This document shows positions 63,232 through 64,000 of a DNA stretch of 64,000 nt, one piece after another. Source of the stretch: Candidatus Thiodiazotropha endoloripes (GTDB lineage: Bacteria > Pseudomonadota > Gammaproteobacteria > Chromatiales > Chromatiaceae); assembly GCF_001708965.1 (NCBI RefSeq), contig NZ_LVJW01000003.1, forward strand, positions 744,001-808,000, given 5' to 3'. The position numbers and the translations under genes were made by a program. The notes below the pieces were generated by a model. The model was not told the DNA's origin. It was given only the letters and a program-made list of their open reading frames with translations, and did no database searches. Numbering within the stretch: position 1 is the stretch's first letter; the number at the start of each line of letters is the position of its first letter.

Positions 63232-63262
63232 TGTGGTCAAGTCATTTTGACCACAGTTTTTT
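63232..63262 (+). terminator. Rho-independent terminator-like hairpin
   Basis: TGTGGTCAA-GTCAT-TTTGACCACA followed by a run of six T. It lies 130 bases after the decayed transposase with no intact gene upstream on the same strand, so it may end the remnant or the dnd transcript. Confidence 0.75.
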
Positions 63263-63603
63263 GTTCTTTCCGGTACTGCTCATAACTACTCTGTGTGCTA
63301 TTCCTTCATTGTGAATATGCGGCCTCTAATTGACATATATAGAGAGTAATACAGCTTGATAACTAGTACTGTGCTTCCATCGTTGCCACGCAATCTAACA
63401 TATACCCTTAGAGTCAACACTAACGGAGTTTATCGGAACATGTGACTATAGCATTTACATTACCCCTACATCTCAGCCTCACATTATACAAGACCCTCAA
63501 CCCCTACCACTCTCCAATAGTATTATTATGGAACATGGTAAGGGTTTTGTACGACGAGTATTATCTGTCTGATTCGCAAATATGGGAGATAAGTCTTGTT
63601 ATC
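63263..63603. other. Intergenic region near the right edge
   Basis: About 340 AT-rich bases downstream of the terminator-like hairpin. No gene, repeat or RNA recognised. Confidence 0.4.
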
Positions 63604-63987
63604 CTAATGGGCCTGATTTGACAGGGGTTTACGCCTAAGGAAAGATTGTCCATTTGAAGGTCTAGTCCACTCATATTGAAGCTTCTCTACTCGCTTTATT
63701 GCATCTCTCCAGGTACGACTATTTGTCTGTGTGATGCCAAGAAATTTTGTAATGCTCTTGATAGAGCACTTTCCTTCAGAATCAGGAAGAGAATTAAGAT
63801 AAGCAATTATCCTCTCTGCTATATCTAATACTGCATCAGAGATACCATGCAGAGCTAAGTGTTTTGGGGTGTATACCATCTTTTTTGCATTGGGCATGAC
63901 ACTTAGCAGGAGGTTCATTGCGTGTTCTTCTTTATGCAAAACCCAGCATATCATATTGCCTGCTTTTCCATTGATCACGTGCCGCAT
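63604..63987 (-). CDS. Winged-helix-like protein, possibly C-terminal part of a longer gene
   Basis: A 127-residue frame if it starts at 63987, but the frame stays open to the window edge and may be longer. Residues about 50-115 look like a winged helix (ISDAVLDIAERIIAYLNSLPD...SIKSITKFLGITQTNSRTWRDAIKRVEKLQYEW), followed by a basic tail. The rest is not recognised. In a defence island it could be a regulator or the DNA-binding end of a larger enzyme. Confidence 0.5.
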   Translation of the reverse strand: MRHVINGKAGNMICWVLHKEEHAMNLLLSVMPNAKKMVYTPKHLALHGISDAVLDIAERIIAYLNSLPDSEGKCSIKSITKFLGITQTNSRTWRDAIKRVEKLQYEWTRPSNGQSFLRRKPLSNQAH

Positions 63988-64000
63988 ATTACCCCTGGAT

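Overview
The window reads as chromosome of a Gram-negative gammaproteobacterium. Supporting features are the hisBHAFIE-tatABC cluster, BipA/TypA, a GacA/Rsm-type RNA regulon, TonB, YfiR and EAL proteins, a periplasmic multihaem cytochrome, a DsrE-like protein and a rhodanese. The gene set resembles environmental sulfur-oxidising Chromatiales-type bacteria, including relatives of lucinid symbionts. That placement is an impression from gene content, not a phylogenetic result.

Layout. 1-6010 (minus): an aerotolerance-type operon moxR-DUF58-DUF4381-batA-batB-batC(TPR)-batD, with batD running off the left end. 6717-8528 (plus): typA. 8580-9840: no protein gene. This stretch holds four tandem, diverged copies of a minus-strand small RNA gene. 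Each copy has a Rho-independent terminator, several GGA motifs, a conserved closing helix and two upstream TGTAAG-N6-CTTACA-like boxes. It is best explained as an array of four CsrA/RsmA-sequestering RNAs under GacA/UvrY control. 9854-12330: proline iminopeptidase, dtd and a secreted metallo-beta-lactamase-fold hydrolase. 12468-17938: his and tat genes, with a TatC that carries a FimV-like C-terminal tail. 17940-21701: a pentapeptide-repeat protein, a LysR regulator, a stand-alone sigma-54 activator, an SH3 membrane protein and a small secreted protein. 21789-27052 (minus): TonB receptor, YfiR and a hybrid histidine kinase, a likely envelope-signal pathway. 27451-34240: two transporters of different families, a LysR regulator, a DUF3754 protein, a rhodanese and a Tat-exported aldo/keto reductase. 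35277-49547: a ten-haem PKD cytochrome, a DsrE-like protein, a 1153-residue zinc-peptidase-like protein, a WD40-cytochrome c fusion, a dienelactone-hydrolase-like protein and a PhnD plus GGDEF/EAL pair. 50112-50738: yajD and a DUF2164 gene.

From about 51 kb the content turns to defence. An AbiE toxin-antitoxin pair (51143-52838) has an inverted-repeat operator at its promoter. At 53030-53079 lies the 3' half of a CAU-anticodon tRNA whose 5' half is missing. This is the signature of an integration site, and its orientation implies that the island lies to its right. The island holds an AIPR-like gene with its own promoter, a hairpin-rich leader and a terminator. It continues with a divergent DUF4007 gene, a dndBCDE DNA-phosphorothioation operon behind a perfect 10-bp inverted repeat, a decayed IS481-family transposase and a winged-helix-like ORF at the right edge. 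No dndFGH restriction genes, dndA or integrase are visible, so the island probably continues beyond 64000.

The most unusual elements are the four-copy Rsm/Csr-type RNA array and the AIPR gene with its structured leader inside a tRNA-bounded Dnd island.
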